Source: an uncultured Clostridia bacterium
GTDB lineage: Bacteria > Bacillota > Clostridia > Oscillospirales > Ruminococcaceae
DNA length: 64,000 bases
Assembly (NCBI GenBank): GCA_945829235.1
Contig: CALZUA010000002.1
Span: forward strand, 122,650-186,649
Reading direction: 5' to 3'
Shown here piece after piece: positions 16,478 to 25,071 of this stretch. Every line of letters begins with the position of its first letter. Position 1 is the stretch's first letter. Position numbers and translations under genes: made by a program. The notes beneath the pieces were generated by a model. That model searched no databases and was not told where the DNA came from. It was given only the letters and a program-made list of their open reading frames with translations.

Positions 16478-18556
16478 TTAAAGTCCCTTTGCGGAAGAAA
16501 GCGTGATTCCGTTTTCACCGAGAGGAATTGCGTGGTCAAGACCAACAAATTTCCCGTTTTCCTGCCAGAGAACCTCTTTCACGAAATTGTACTTCTCGGT
16601 ATCCCAAGTCTTGAAATCATCGAGAACCAGTCCGCCTGTATCACCCGAGTTCGCGTTAAAGCACCAGAAAGTGTGGTTCAAGTGGAAATCCTTGATAAGC
16701 TGACGCATACAGGTCATCCAAGTCAAATTCGGCTCTCTCATAAAGCCGCCCCATTCGCCGATAAGAAGCGGAGCGATGTTCTCCTTCTGAATGAACAGCC
16801 AGTTGTCGTTCCAGCAGTCCCTCATAAGACTGTCGTAGTTGTACCCGCCCTTAAACCACGGCTGTTCGTAAACCGTAGGTCCGTAATCGTGCGGCGAGTA
16901 AACGAGCTTGTTCTGATATTGTCCGAGATTAACGGGATAATCACGAACGCCGCGCAGGTTTCCGCCCCACCAGTTGTAATAATAATCCTTCTCGTTTGTG
17001 GATTTATAGTCGGAATTTGCCTTGCTCTTGGGGTAAATTTCCGTTCCCTCAACCATTATAAGCACGTTCGGATTTATCGCAAGAATTTTCTTCGCGGCAG
17101 TTTCCGCTGTGTATTTCCAGTTATTTTTGTCGGTTGAATCGTTCCAGATTGCCTTGTTTTGTTCATGCGGTTTGCCGTGCGGCTCGTTTTTGATATCGAT
17201 AGCAATTATGGTATCGTTGTTCTTGTAGCGCGAAGCAAGCCACTCCAGCGCGTGATAATAATCATCAACCGTCACCCTGTCCGTGTACCACAAGTTTACA
17301 TTATGCCCCATCGCGTCGGTTTCCGCGCAGTGAATATCGGGCATAACCTTCATTCCGTTTTCCTCGGCGAGCTTGAGGAAATACTCGAAAATCTCAAGGC
17401 TGTTCATATTGTTCAGCTCGGGATTGTAGGCATTGTTATAGTTTGCTCTTGGATACTCGCCCGATGCCCATTGATTGATAAGCTGAGCGGAAATCGGCAC
17501 TCTTATCAGGTTAAAGCCGTGGTCGGCGATTGCCTTTATCGCGGGAACAAGCTGGCTGTTCCAAAGTCCGTCAAAGGTGTTTGTACCGGTGTTGTAGCCG
17601 AACCAGTTCACGCCCGTAAGCCAAACCTGCTTGCCGTTTTTGTCGAGAATTTTGTTGCCGTCCGTGTGCAACCAGTCGTCACCCTGAACCGCGTTTTCCG
17701 AGCGCTTCAGCAGTTCCTTAACCTCGGTTGAACTCGGCGTGTAATTACTGTTGTTATTATTATTTTGACTTGAGCTTTGGGTGTTCTGATTATTGTTATT
17801 GTTATTCGAGTTGTTGGAACTGCTTGACGGCGTTCCGCTTCCCGAGCCGCCCGATGAATTGAGCGCGGACGGCGAGCTGTAATTGAAGCCGCCCGAAACC
17901 GAGCCGTTCGCGGGAATATTTCCGTTGTAATCAACGTTTGTCACGGTAACGGTCGTGCCGTTCACCGAGAAATTACCGCCCCACGAATTTGTGATTTTGA
18001 AGCCGCTCGGCACGGTGAAGCTAACCTTCCAGCCGCTCACGGCACTGCTTGAGTTGTTCCGTACAACAAGCTCCGCAGAACCGCACTTGTTTCCACCCTC
18101 TTCCCAGGTGCTCCCTGATTTAACCTCACAGGAAATTCCTCCCGAAGGAACGCTGCTTGATGAGCTTGAAGAAGATGAAGAAGAACTTGACGATGAACTA
18201 TAAGATGGCGAGGAACTCGAGGAGCTAGATGAAGAAATGCTCTGCGGGTTCTCGGGCAACTGCGTTGACGAAGAACTCTCCGTGCTTGAAGAACTTGCCG
18301 AGTTGCTTGACGAGCTGTTCTCGGAAGAACCTGTGCTTTCCGATGAATATGTACTGTCACCGCCAACAGGAGCACCGCCCGCGTTATATTCGCTCGAATT
18401 ATCCGAATTTCCCGAAACCGATGAGCCGGAATTTTCGGAAACCGAGCTTGTTGAAGAACCGCTCTCGCCCTCTTTAACGGTATTCCCTGCACAGCCTGTT
18501 GTTAATATCACGGCGGCAAAAATCAGCGCCGCGGATTTCTTTAGCATTTTGTTCAT
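16478..18556 (-). CDS. Surface lipoprotein cellulase: CBM2-like module plus GH5 domain
   Basis: 692 aa. A lipoprotein signal ends in LTTGC (Cys near residue 22); then a Ser-rich linker (about 30-135) with long poly-Ser; a CBM2-like carbohydrate-binding module (about 140-235: [20 protein letters not shown]); an Asn/Ser linker; and a glycoside hydrolase family 5 domain (about 290-680). The catalytic glutamates are in DIKNEPHG (near 458) and LLIGEWGG (near 601). It probably cleaves beta-1,4-glucan at the cell surface; no dockerin or S-layer domain is seen, so anchoring is by lipid. GGGAGG before 18556 sets the start, not the ATG-like codon 15 bases upstream. Confidence 0.9.
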   Translation of the reverse strand: MNKMLKKSAALIFAAVILTTGCAGNTVKEGESGSSTSSVSENSGSSVSGNSDNSSEYNAGGAPVGGDSTYSSESTGSSENSSSSNSASSSSTESSSSTQLPENPQSISSSSSSSSSPSYSSSSSSSSSSSSSSSSVPSGGISCEVKSGSTWEEGGNKCGSAELVVRNNSSSAVSGWKVSFTVPSGFKITNSWGGNFSVNGTTVTVTNVDYNGNIPANGSVSGGFNYSSPSALNSSGGSGSGTPSSSSNNSNNNNNNQNTQSSSQNNNNNSNYTPSSTEVKELLKRSENAVQGDDWLHTDGNKILDKNGKQVWLTGVNWFGYNTGTNTFDGLWNSQLVPAIKAIADHGFNLIRVPISAQLINQWASGEYPRANYNNAYNPELNNMNSLEIFEYFLKLAEENGMKVMPDIHCAETDAMGHNVNLWYTDRVTVDDYYHALEWLASRYKNNDTIIAIDIKNEPHGKPHEQNKAIWNDSTDKNNWKYTAETAAKKILAINPNVLIMVEGTEIYPKSKANSDYKSTNEKDYYYNWWGGNLRGVRDYPVNLGQYQNKLVYSPHDYGPTVYEQPWFKGGYNYDSLMRDCWNDNWLFIQKENIAPLLIGEWGGFMREPNLTWMTCMRQLIKDFHLNHTFWCFNANSGDTGGLVLDDFKTWDTEKYNFVKEVLWQENGKFVGLDHAIPLGENGITLSSAKGL

Positions 18557-18608
18557 AATTTCCTCCCGCAAATCAGCTTTACAAGTGAAAAATATCCATA
18601 TATAGATT

Positions 18609-18638
18609 ATTATAACACATTATAATATAAAATGTCAA
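18609..18638 (-). promoter_or_regulatory. Sigma-A promoter of the cellulase gene
   Basis: TTGACA (18638-18633), 18 bases, TATAAT (18614-18609). It lies just downstream of the SASP terminator and about 50 bases before the cellulase start. Confidence 0.7.
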
Positions 18639-18651
18639 GTACAAATACAAA

Positions 18652-18679
18652 AATCCCCCGGACTATTGCCCGAGGGATT
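18652..18679 (-). terminator. Intrinsic terminator of the SASP gene
   Basis: Ten-base stem (AATCCCTCGG arm, one G-U pair) and eight-base loop, followed by TTTTTGTATTT on the minus strand. Confidence 0.85.
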
Positions 18680-18698
18680 GCTTCAGGTCGAAAACTGA

Positions 18699-18875
18699 TT
18701 ACTGAGCGTTCTGCTCGTAGGACTCAATCATCTTTTTAACCATCATACCGCCGATAGAACCAGCCTGTCTTGCGGTGAGGTCGCCGTTATAGCCGTTGTT
18801 GAGGGTAACGCCAACTTCGTTGGCAGCCTGCATCTTGATGTTGTTAAGATTTGCCTTAGCCTGTTTGTTAGACAT
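18699..18875 (-). CDS. Alpha/beta-type small acid-soluble spore protein
   Basis: 58 aa DNA-binding protein that coats and protects spore DNA. The two conserved helices are present (NEVGVTLNNGYNGDLTARQAGSIGG, then MVKKMIESY). The germination-protease site, normally MKxE(I/V)AxE, reads IKMQAANE, so the usual P1 glutamate is glutamine. AAGGAG lies seven bases before the ATG at 18875; a longer in-frame form starting at 18896 lacks a site. Monocistronic with its own terminator. It would be forespore-expressed (sigma-G) in known relatives; I could not identify a clear sigma-G promoter. Confidence 0.93.
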   Translation of the reverse strand: MSNKQAKANLNNIKMQAANEVGVTLNNGYNGDLTARQAGSIGGMMVKKMIESYEQNAQ

Positions 18876-18894
18876 AATAATTCTCCTTGATATC

Positions 18895-18956
18895 AATAAT
18901 AAGCAAAGGTTTTTCGATTAAAACGTTAAGCGGTTCATCGCCTTTGCGTTATTATT
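18895..18956. repeat. Inverted repeat in the SASP upstream region
   Basis: Bases 18895-18909 (AATAATAAGCAAAGG) and 18941-18956 are reverse complements except for one bulged base; 31 bases lie between. It starts just upstream of the SASP ribosome site. It may be a leader hairpin or a regulator site; no T-run follows. Confidence 0.45.
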
Positions 18957-19028
18957 ATTTTCACACTCCGAAAAAATATTAAAGGGAATTGTTGCTCAAA
19001 AAGTTATAAATTGCTTTTTGAAAACAGT

Positions 19029-19057
19029 TTGACAACAGGAAAAATTTTCGCTATAAT
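19029..19057 (+). promoter_or_regulatory. Consensus sigma-A promoter of the first ECF module
   Basis: TTGACA (19029-19034), 17 bases, TATAAT (19052-19057), about 55 bases before the sigma-factor start. A TGTCTT about 20 bases before the ribosome site recurs in the second ECF module and could be part of an autoregulated promoter. Confidence 0.8.
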
Positions 19058-19111
19058 AATTGTAATATTCTCTCAAAGAATCTGTCTTAATTTACGAGGG
19101 GGGTGAGTTGG

Positions 19112-19672
19112 TTGGACGATAAACGAATTGTCGAATTGTTTTTTGAGCGTGACGAGCAGGCGCTGAAAATAGTTGAGCAAAAGTACGGCGGGCTTTGCTT
19201 TTGCGTGGCGAATAATATTCTGAACTCACACTCCGAGGCGGAGGAATGTGTGAACGATACATATTTAGCCGCGTGGAACTCTATCCCGCCTCAGTGCCCG
19301 AACAAGCTCTCGGCGTTTTTGGCAAAAATTGTGCGAAACAAGGCGCTGAACCGTTACGAGCGCGACAGCAGTATGAAACGCGGCGGCTCGGAGCTGAAGC
19401 TGATTTTGTCGGAGCTGAACGAGGACATTTTGTCAAAGGACGATACCGAGGAGCTTTTCAACGAGCATTTGGTGACCGATATCATCAACGAGTATCTTCA
19501 CAGCGTTTCCAAAGGCAAAGCGGCAATTTTTATTCAGCGTTATTTTATGTGCTTTTCGGTGGACGAAATTGCCGAGAACACGGGGCGCTCGTATAACTCA
19601 ATCGCGACAACTCTACACAGAATGCGAAACGAGCTTAAACAAAAACTGATAAACGGAGGAGTAGAGCTATGA
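19112..19672 (+). CDS. ECF-type RNA polymerase sigma factor
   Basis: 186 aa two-domain sigma factor. Sigma2 region (LFFERDEQALKIVEQKYG, then AEECVNDTYLAAWNSIPP, KIVRNKALNRYERD) and sigma4 helix-turn-helix (FSVDEIAENTGRSYNSIATTLHRMRNELK). It is a close paralog of the sigma factor at 53421-53978; both share the EAEEC(V/I)NDT and KRGG(S/N)E(L/I)KLI signatures. Start codons are non-ATG: the TTG at 19112 has GGGGGGTGA at proper distance, while the GTG at 19103 is too close to it. Its last four bases overlap the next gene (ATGA), so sigma factor and partner are translationally coupled. Confidence 0.92.
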   Translation: MDDKRIVELFFERDEQALKIVEQKYGGLCFCVANNILNSHSEAEECVNDTYLAAWNSIPPQCPNKLSAFLAKIVRNKALNRYERDSSMKRGGSELKLILSELNEDILSKDDTEELFNEHLVTDIINEYLHSVSKGKAAIFIQRYFMCFSVDEIAENTGRSYNSIATTLHRMRNELKQKLINGGVEL

Positions 19673-21414
19673 AAAACATCTTATTTAACAGTATGACAAA
19701 CATTGATGAAGATTTGCTCGATATGACCGCGAAAAAAATCACGCGCGCAAAACCCCGAAAAATTGCCTTGCGGGTAACCGGACTTGTGGCAGTAGCGGCG
19801 GCTTGCGTCTTTGCCGTTAACTATGGACTTTCGTTTGTCAACAAAAACAAAATTCCCGTTCAGTCGGAAGGTTCGTCATACGAAAAGGTTTTCGTGCCTT
19901 ATCAGGGGAAAGAATTTGTCATCGATTACGATAATCTGCCGTTTAAATGCAATTTCCGCGAACTCACAAAGCTAAATCCCGACCCGATTGTAAACTATAC
20001 GGGAATAGGAGTGAGGGAAATTTTGGCTTACGATATTTCCGAATATATCGGGAACAATCCGTGGAACGAAAATCTCGAAATCACAGAAATGCCCGTGTTT
20101 CAGACTATTGACCAAGACAGCCGGATAATGTCATTCAACGAGAAACTTGAAAATTATAATGAAAACGGTGAGATAAAGTCCGAAGAATTAAAAAGACTCG
20201 CTGAAAAGTATTCCGAAAAACTAGGATTTAATGACTATGAGATTAGCGTAAATAGCTTGTACCGCCTCGGCGATGAGGGACTTGTGAAAGTGTGGATTAA
20301 CAGCATTTATCCAAGCTCAGAAAATATTTTTGAGGCAATTCTGAACTCTAATTTCAGGCGGGTCTTCTTTACTTACACCCAAGAGTTACTGCCGTACTCT
20401 CTTAAAATATCATACAATGATAGGCTCGGTTCGCTTGAATGTATCGGCTTTTACCCGATTATCAGTGCAAAAGAAGCGCGCGAAAAGCTGATTTCAGAGC
20501 CGCACAATTATTTCGGCAATCCGATTAGCGAAGATTTCTTCAAGGACGGCGCGAACGTTGACAAAATAAAGCACGTTGAGCTTGGTTACGCCGGTGCAGT
20601 TGATGGAAAATCGATGCCGTATTATGTTTTTTATATAGAGGATACCGAGGATTATGACGACCTTCCCGAGGGGATAAACCACTACATCACCGCGCTTTAT
20701 CCCGCAGTTTCTCCCGAGTATCTGATGGACAGAACAGAGCAAAGTCTTGCCAAAGAAAACGAAAATTCCTCATCAACCGAGCAAAAAGCGTTTTATGACG
20801 ATACCTTCGTCGGCATGGCTTTACAGGGGTGCGGTCCGCGTACAACTTACAATGAAGTTATGGATAGTTTAACCTCGCAAGGCGCAAAAGACCACGGCAT
20901 TTATATCGACTCATTCTACCTTGTTGAAACGGTTCAGGCTCTTTCGACTGAAGGATACGAGTGGGATAGCAGTGACAGTACTATCTACGAGGTTAAAATC
21001 ATCAAGGATTTAATCAGCGGAGAAGATATCAACCGTACCGAAAAAATCCTTATTTCCAACGGCACGCCCAAGTGGCAGTACGAATACGACCCTGCTTATG
21101 CACCGGGAGAAAGGTTTACCGTTGCACTCGGAAAGCCTAAAGAGGGCAAAGATTATATTAAGGCACCGGGCAGTTATATGTTCAAATATGACGTTCCTTC
21201 GGACGATTCGGGATATATTTACTCAAGATGTAGCGAAATGGATAAATTAAATCTGCCGACCTCAATAAATATTAAAGAAACTGTTGTGACAAGCACAACG
21301 CAAAATCCCGCCGGATACACGCAAAAGGTAACGCTTGACGCTGTTGTGGAGTTCCTGCGCAGAGATTGGAAAGCAAGAGGCGTGTCCTCGCATTTTGACG
21401 GCACAACGTCATAA
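19669..21414 (+). CDS. Single-pass membrane protein, putative anti-sigma/sensor partner of the ECF factor
   Basis: 581 aa. A short cytoplasmic N-terminus (about 36 residues, with DEDLLDMTAKKI), one membrane helix (about 38-56, RVTGLVAVAAACVFAVNYGL), then a 520-residue extracytoplasmic part. That layout and the 4-base overlap with the sigma gene fit a membrane anti-sigma factor. No ZAS zinc motif is seen. The outer part appears to have two regions, about 70-350 (with an ISAKEAREKLI segment reminiscent of YycH/PepSY-like regulators) and 370-570. I do not recognise a specific family. A terminator follows at 21490. Confidence 0.6.
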   Translation: MKNILFNSMTNIDEDLLDMTAKKITRAKPRKIALRVTGLVAVAAACVFAVNYGLSFVNKNKIPVQSEGSSYEKVFVPYQGKEFVIDYDNLPFKCNFRELTKLNPDPIVNYTGIGVREILAYDISEYIGNNPWNENLEITEMPVFQTIDQDSRIMSFNEKLENYNENGEIKSEELKRLAEKYSEKLGFNDYEISVNSLYRLGDEGLVKVWINSIYPSSENIFEAILNSNFRRVFFTYTQELLPYSLKISYNDRLGSLECIGFYPIISAKEAREKLISEPHNYFGNPISEDFFKDGANVDKIKHVELGYAGAVDGKSMPYYVFYIEDTEDYDDLPEGINHYITALYPAVSPEYLMDRTEQSLAKENENSSSTEQKAFYDDTFVGMALQGCGPRTTYNEVMDSLTSQGAKDHGIYIDSFYLVETVQALSTEGYEWDSSDSTIYEVKIIKDLISGEDINRTEKILISNGTPKWQYEYDPAYAPGERFTVALGKPKEGKDYIKAPGSYMFKYDVPSDDSGYIYSRCSEMDKLNLPTSINIKETVVTSTTQNPAGYTQKVTLDAVVEFLRRDWKARGVSSHFDGTTS

Positions 21415-21489
21415 CCCGATTTCAAAACGGACGCAAAATTTCAGCTTTCATCTAACCACAATTCCCCGCCTCCCGTTTTGATATAAAAG

Positions 21490-21517
21490 AAGCTCTCGGT
21501 TTAACCGCCGAGAGCTT
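21490..21517. terminator. Bidirectional intrinsic terminator
   Basis: Ten-base stem (AAGCTCTCGG arm) with an 8-base loop between convergent genes. The minus-strand side is followed by CTTTTATAT and the plus side by a weaker GCTTTAT. It ends the long leucine operon and probably the first ECF module. Confidence 0.85.
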
Positions 21518-21527
21518 GCTTTATAAC

Positions 21528-22115
21528 CTATTCCCTTTTACCCGCGTAAATCAGTCCGCGAATGATGTTGCTTCCGACAAGATTTCCGACAATCAGCACG
21601 GGCAAAACCAGCAAATCCGCCACGTTGTAATTCCCCGCCGCGCCGTAGTAAAACAAATCCGCGACCGTGTGATCAAATCCGCAGAGCACAAACACGGGAA
21701 TTGAGAAGATAATTCCGATATAAGTGCCGTGCTTTTTGAAAATGTCAACGCCGAGATAGATGAGAATACCGCAGAAAATTGCCGAAACAAACAGCCACAG
21801 CAGGTTGTTCGAGAGCTTTGTCGTACACACCTCAATCGCCTTTTCCTTAACTGCGGGATTGAACGAGCCGAGAACTCCGAAGCCAAATGCAAAAACGCAG
21901 TTTACAACAGTCACCACGGTAAATTCAAGCGCATTATTCTTGACAATATAGCCCGCCATTCCCGTGAAAAGGCTCATCGAATAACGACAGACCGCTATCA
22001 GTCCGAACGCGAAAAGCACAGCACCGACGTACTTGTTCCCGCAGATTAGGTTGCAGTAGGACGCGATTGAAATCATCATCGCCGCGCTTATCGCGTTAAT
22101 CACAGCTTTTTTCAT
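21528..22115 (-). CDS. Formate/nitrite transporter family (FNT) channel
   Basis: 195 aa, six predicted membrane helices. The signature CGFDHTVADLF holds the central FNT histidine, and an earlier LFTGM segment matches the cytoplasmic slit helix break. It is short for the family (usually 250-280 aa); the N-terminal and inter-helix tails are minimal. Formate, nitrite or another small monovalent anion may be the substrate. It is the last gene of the leucine operon, 18 bases after leuB. Confidence 0.85.
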   Translation of the reverse strand: MKKAVINAISAAMMISIASYCNLICGNKYVGAVLFAFGLIAVCRYSMSLFTGMAGYIVKNNALEFTVVTVVNCVFAFGFGVLGSFNPAVKEKAIEVCTTKLSNNLLWLFVSAIFCGILIYLGVDIFKKHGTYIGIIFSIPVFVLCGFDHTVADLFYYGAAGNYNVADLLVLPVLIVGNLVGSNIIRGLIYAGKRE

Positions 22116-22133
22116 AAAAACCTCGCCGAAAAA

Positions 22134-23216
22134 TCAGATAAGCTCGGCAATCTTATCGCCCATTCCCGAGCAGGAAACAAGCGTCATTCCCTCGCTCATA
22201 ATATCGCCCGTGCGGAAACCGTTTTCAAGCGCCTGATTAACCGCGTTTTCAACCGCGTCCGCTTCCTTGTCCATCTTGAACGAATAGCGAAGCATCATTG
22301 CCGCAGAAAGAATGGTTGCAATGGGGTTTGCCTTGTTTTGACCGGCAATATCGGGCGCAGAACCGCCGCTCGGTTCGTAAAGACCGAAGCTGGTTTCGTT
22401 CATCGAAGCGGAAGCCAACATTCCGATTGAACCGGTAATCATAGACGCTTCGTCCGATAAAATATCGCCGAACATATTCTCGGTCACCATAACATCAAAC
22501 TGCGCGGGGTCTCTCACCAACTGCATCGCGCTGTTATCGACAAGCATATGTTCAAGAGTAACCTCGGGGTAATCCTTGGCAACCTCTTCGACAATTTTTC
22601 TCCAAAGCCGTGAGCTGTCGAGAACGTTCGCCTTATCGACGCTGGTAACTTTCTTGCGGCGTTGCATTGCCACATCAAACGCCTTTATCGCAATTCTGCG
22701 AATTTCGTTTTCGTTGTACGAGAGCGTATCAACCGCAGTCATAACGCCGTCAACCTCCTCGGTCTTGCGTTCGCCGAAATACAAACCGCCTGTAAGCTCA
22801 CGCATAATCAGCATATCGAAGCCCTTGTCGGCGATTTCCTTTTTCAGCGGACACGCCTCGGAGAGCTGTTTGTACAAAACGCACGGACGAAGGTTTGCAA
22901 ACAGTCCGAGCGACTTGCGGAGCTTCAGCAGACCTGCCTCGGGGCGAAGATTTGCAGGGAGCTTGTACCACGGCGAGGTTGTTGTGTTTCCGCCGATTGA
23001 ACCCATCAGAACCGCGTCTGCCGCCTTGCAACGCTCAATTGTTTCATCGGTAAGCGGAACGCCGTTTGCGTCTATCGAGCAACCGCCCATCAAAAGCTGT
23101 TCGTAATTGAACTTGTGACCGAATTTCTCCGCAACCTTATCGAGAACCTTCATCGCTTCGGAAACGATTTCGGGACCGATACCGTCACCCTTGATTACCG
23201 CTATGTTCTTTTCCAT
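22134..23216 (-). CDS. leuB: 3-isopropylmalate dehydrogenase
   Basis: Oxidative decarboxylation of 3-isopropylmalate to 2-ketoisocaproate with NAD+. 360 aa. GDGIGPEIV near residue 10; [14 protein letters not shown] near 90 (substrate arginines); [13 protein letters not shown] near 140; [19 protein letters not shown] near 275-295 (NAD site). GGAPs of the neighbours are 15-18 bases, so it is co-transcribed with kptA and the FNT gene. leuC and leuD lie further upstream with unrelated genes between. Confidence 0.96.
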   Translation of the reverse strand: MEKNIAVIKGDGIGPEIVSEAMKVLDKVAEKFGHKFNYEQLLMGGCSIDANGVPLTDETIERCKAADAVLMGSIGGNTTTSPWYKLPANLRPEAGLLKLRKSLGLFANLRPCVLYKQLSEACPLKKEIADKGFDMLIMRELTGGLYFGERKTEEVDGVMTAVDTLSYNENEIRRIAIKAFDVAMQRRKKVTSVDKANVLDSSRLWRKIVEEVAKDYPEVTLEHMLVDNSAMQLVRDPAQFDVMVTENMFGDILSDEASMITGSIGMLASASMNETSFGLYEPSGGSAPDIAGQNKANPIATILSAAMMLRYSFKMDKEADAVENAVNQALENGFRTGDIMSEGMTLVSCSGMGDKIAELI

Positions 23217-23231
23217 TGTAATTATCCTTTC

Positions 23232-23771
23232 TTAAAGATCCCGCAAATATTCAGCGGGAACAATTTTTGTCAGCCAAACGCCGTTTTCCGAGAGAAAAAA
23301 CTCGTATCCATTCCGCGACATTTCGCCCGAATTTACCTGAAACACAACCGGCTTTCCGTGCCGTGAACCGACTTTAACCGCCGTTTCCCTGTCATTTGAA
23401 AGGTGAACGTAAAGCCGCGATTTCGGTTTCAGTCCCTCGCTTTTGATTGAGGCAACATATTTTTCACCCGTTCCGTGATAGAGAATTTCGGGCGGCTCGG
23501 CTTTTTTCAGCTCAACGTCAACATTGACGGAATGACCTTGATTTGCGCGGATTTTCGTCTTGTCGTCGTTGAACGAATAACGCTGTTTTTCGTCCTCGAC
23601 AACAATTTCCTCGAGTGTTTGCATATCAATTTCATTGCCGCAGGCGTTAATTCCCGAAAGAAGCTCCGAAACACTCGCCCAACCGTGTTCATCGAGCGTA
23701 ATTCCGACAGCTTCGGGTTTGTGACGCAAAATCAGCGCGATAAATCTGCTTAAATTAGTTTTGTTCGTCAT
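23232..23771 (-). CDS. kptA: RNA 2'-phosphotransferase, Tpt1/KptA family
   Basis: 179 aa, normal length. Transfers an internal RNA 2'-phosphate to NAD+, giving ADP-ribose 1''-2'' cyclic phosphate in yeast Tpt1; the bacterial substrate is uncertain. Family motifs: FIALILRHKPE at the N-terminus (the Arg-His of the RNA lobe), ILYHGTGEKY near 95 and RLYVHLSNDR near 120 (the NAD lobe). It sits between an acetyltransferase and leuB inside the leucine operon, with gaps of 12-15 bases. No partner RNA ligase is nearby. Confidence 0.92.
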   Translation of the reverse strand: MTNKTNLSRFIALILRHKPEAVGITLDEHGWASVSELLSGINACGNEIDMQTLEEIVVEDEKQRYSFNDDKTKIRANQGHSVNVDVELKKAEPPEILYHGTGEKYVASIKSEGLKPKSRLYVHLSNDRETAVKVGSRHGKPVVFQVNSGEMSRNGYEFFLSENGVWLTKIVPAEYLRDL

Positions 23772-23783
23772 TTTTATTACCTG

Positions 23784-24278
23784 TCAAAACTCAATTTTAT
23801 AGGTAACATAATTAACGCCGTCATAATTTCTCGCGGCAAATTTCTGTTCCTCAAAACCAAATTTCTCGTAAAACTTTCTTGCGTTTGTGTTACCCACGGC
23901 AGTTTCAAGAACCGCGCTTTTGAAGCCTTTTTTCCGCATTTCGCGCAGTGAGTACATCAAGAGTTTTTTCCCGTATCCCTTATGTTGATTTTCGGGTGAA
24001 ACGTACAGCATCAGGATTTTCGCGCACCCGTCAAACGGTTTTTCCTCGCAGAACTCCTCCGTGCAAACCGCGGAAATTTCCCCGTCAACGAGCAGAATAT
24101 AGATATATTTCCCGTCAACGAGGAGCTTGGTAAAACTGTTTCGGCGGGCTTCTCCCGTGTAGCGGTCGATTTGCTCGGGAGTGAAAATTTCCCTATAATT
24201 CTCCCGCCAACAGCTGTCCACAACCCTGCTCATTCCCTCAACATCGGGTATCTGCGCAGGTCTGATATCAATTCTCAT
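23784..24278 (-). CDS. GNAT-family N-acetyltransferase
   Basis: 164 aa single GNAT domain. The acetyl-CoA-binding motif A is visible as [17 protein letters not shown] (about 98-114, the Q/R-x-x-G-x-G/A pattern), and motif B as [13 protein letters not shown] near 130-145. Substrate cannot be read from sequence. Its start overlaps the leuD stop by four bases, so it is translationally coupled to leuD. Confidence 0.88.
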   Translation of the reverse strand: MRIDIRPAQIPDVEGMSRVVDSCWRENYREIFTPEQIDRYTGEARRNSFTKLLVDGKYIYILLVDGEISAVCTEEFCEEKPFDGCAKILMLYVSPENQHKGYGKKLLMYSLREMRKKGFKSAVLETAVGNTNARKFYEKFGFEEQKFAARNYDGVNYVTYKIEF

Positions 24279-24757
24279 TTCTTCAGCGAGATGAGCAAGC
24301 CGCCCTTGTTGATGATATCTTTGATGAACTCGGGGAACGGCTGTGCCTTGTAGGTTTTGCCCTTTGTAACGTTTGTGATAACGCCGCTGTCGAAGTCAAT
24401 TTCAACCTCGTTTCCATCGTCAATATCCTTTGCGGCTTCATCACATTCAAGAATAGGCAGACCGATGTTGATTGCATTGCGATAGAAAATTCTCGCAAAA
24501 GTTGACGCGATAACGCAGCCGATTCCGCTTGCTTTTATCGCAATCGGAGCGTGCTCACGCGAGCTTCCGCAGCCGAAATTCATATTCGCAACCATAATAT
24601 CGCCCTCTTTGACTTTCTTGACAAAATCCTTGTCGATATCCTCCATACAGTGAGAAGCAAGCTCCTTGTGGTCGGAGGTGTTCAGATAACGCGCGGGGAT
24701 AATTACGTCCGTGTCAACGTTATCGCCGTATTTATGTACAATTCCGTGTGCTTTCAT
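24275..24757 (-). CDS. leuD: 3-isopropylmalate dehydratase small subunit
   Basis: 160 aa swivelling domain of isopropylmalate isomerase, the short type that pairs with a 420-aa Leu[16 protein letters not shown] near residue 10 and [17 protein letters not shown] near 60 are the substrate-binding loops. Between leuC and leuD lies a small Dabb gene; a GNAT gene overlaps the 3' end. Confidence 0.95.
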   Translation of the reverse strand: MKAHGIVHKYGDNVDTDVIIPARYLNTSDHKELASHCMEDIDKDFVKKVKEGDIMVANMNFGCGSSREHAPIAIKASGIGCVIASTFARIFYRNAINIGLPILECDEAAKDIDDGNEVEIDFDSGVITNVTKGKTYKAQPFPEFIKDIINKGGLLISLKK

Positions 24758-24768
24758 AAAAATTCTCC

Positions 24769-25071
24769 TTATATTTCAAAATCAACGCATTTTCTGTCCG
24801 CAACGAACGGTCTTACACGCTCGTCCGCTACCTTGACGTGCTCGGGGTGAACAGCGTACGCTTTCAGCGATTTTTCATCGGTAAACGTGCTGTCCAGCAT
24901 CAAATCACCGCTTGACGACGGCAAAAGCTCGGTTACAACCTTGATTTCAATCAGACCGTCAATCTTGCCTTTCAATCCCTCAAGCCCCTCTTTGATAAGC
25001 GCTTTATGCTCGGACTTTTCGGTATCGGGCATCTCTTTCAGTTTCCAGATAATAACGTGCTTAATCATCAC
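24769..25071 (-). CDS. Dabb (stress-responsive A/B barrel) domain protein
   Basis: 100 aa, a single dimeric ferredoxin-like domain. The opening [12 protein letters not shown] and the closing [25 protein letters not shown] are typical of Dabb/Dabb-like proteins. Function in this family is generally unknown. It overlaps the leuC stop by four bases and leads leuD by 11, so it is made together with isopropylmalate isomerase; the reason is not evident. Confidence 0.88.
   Translation of the reverse strand: MMIKHVIIWKLKEMPDTEKSEHKALIKEGLEGLKGKIDGLIEIKVVTELLPSSSGDLMLDSTFTDEKSLKAYAVHPEHVKVADERVRPFVADRKCVDFEI

Noticed and set aside
18130-18340. Repeated bases inside the cellulase gene as a tandem-repeat or CRISPR-like array
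   Set aside because: They are degenerate Ser codons of the linker with no regular unit or spacer.
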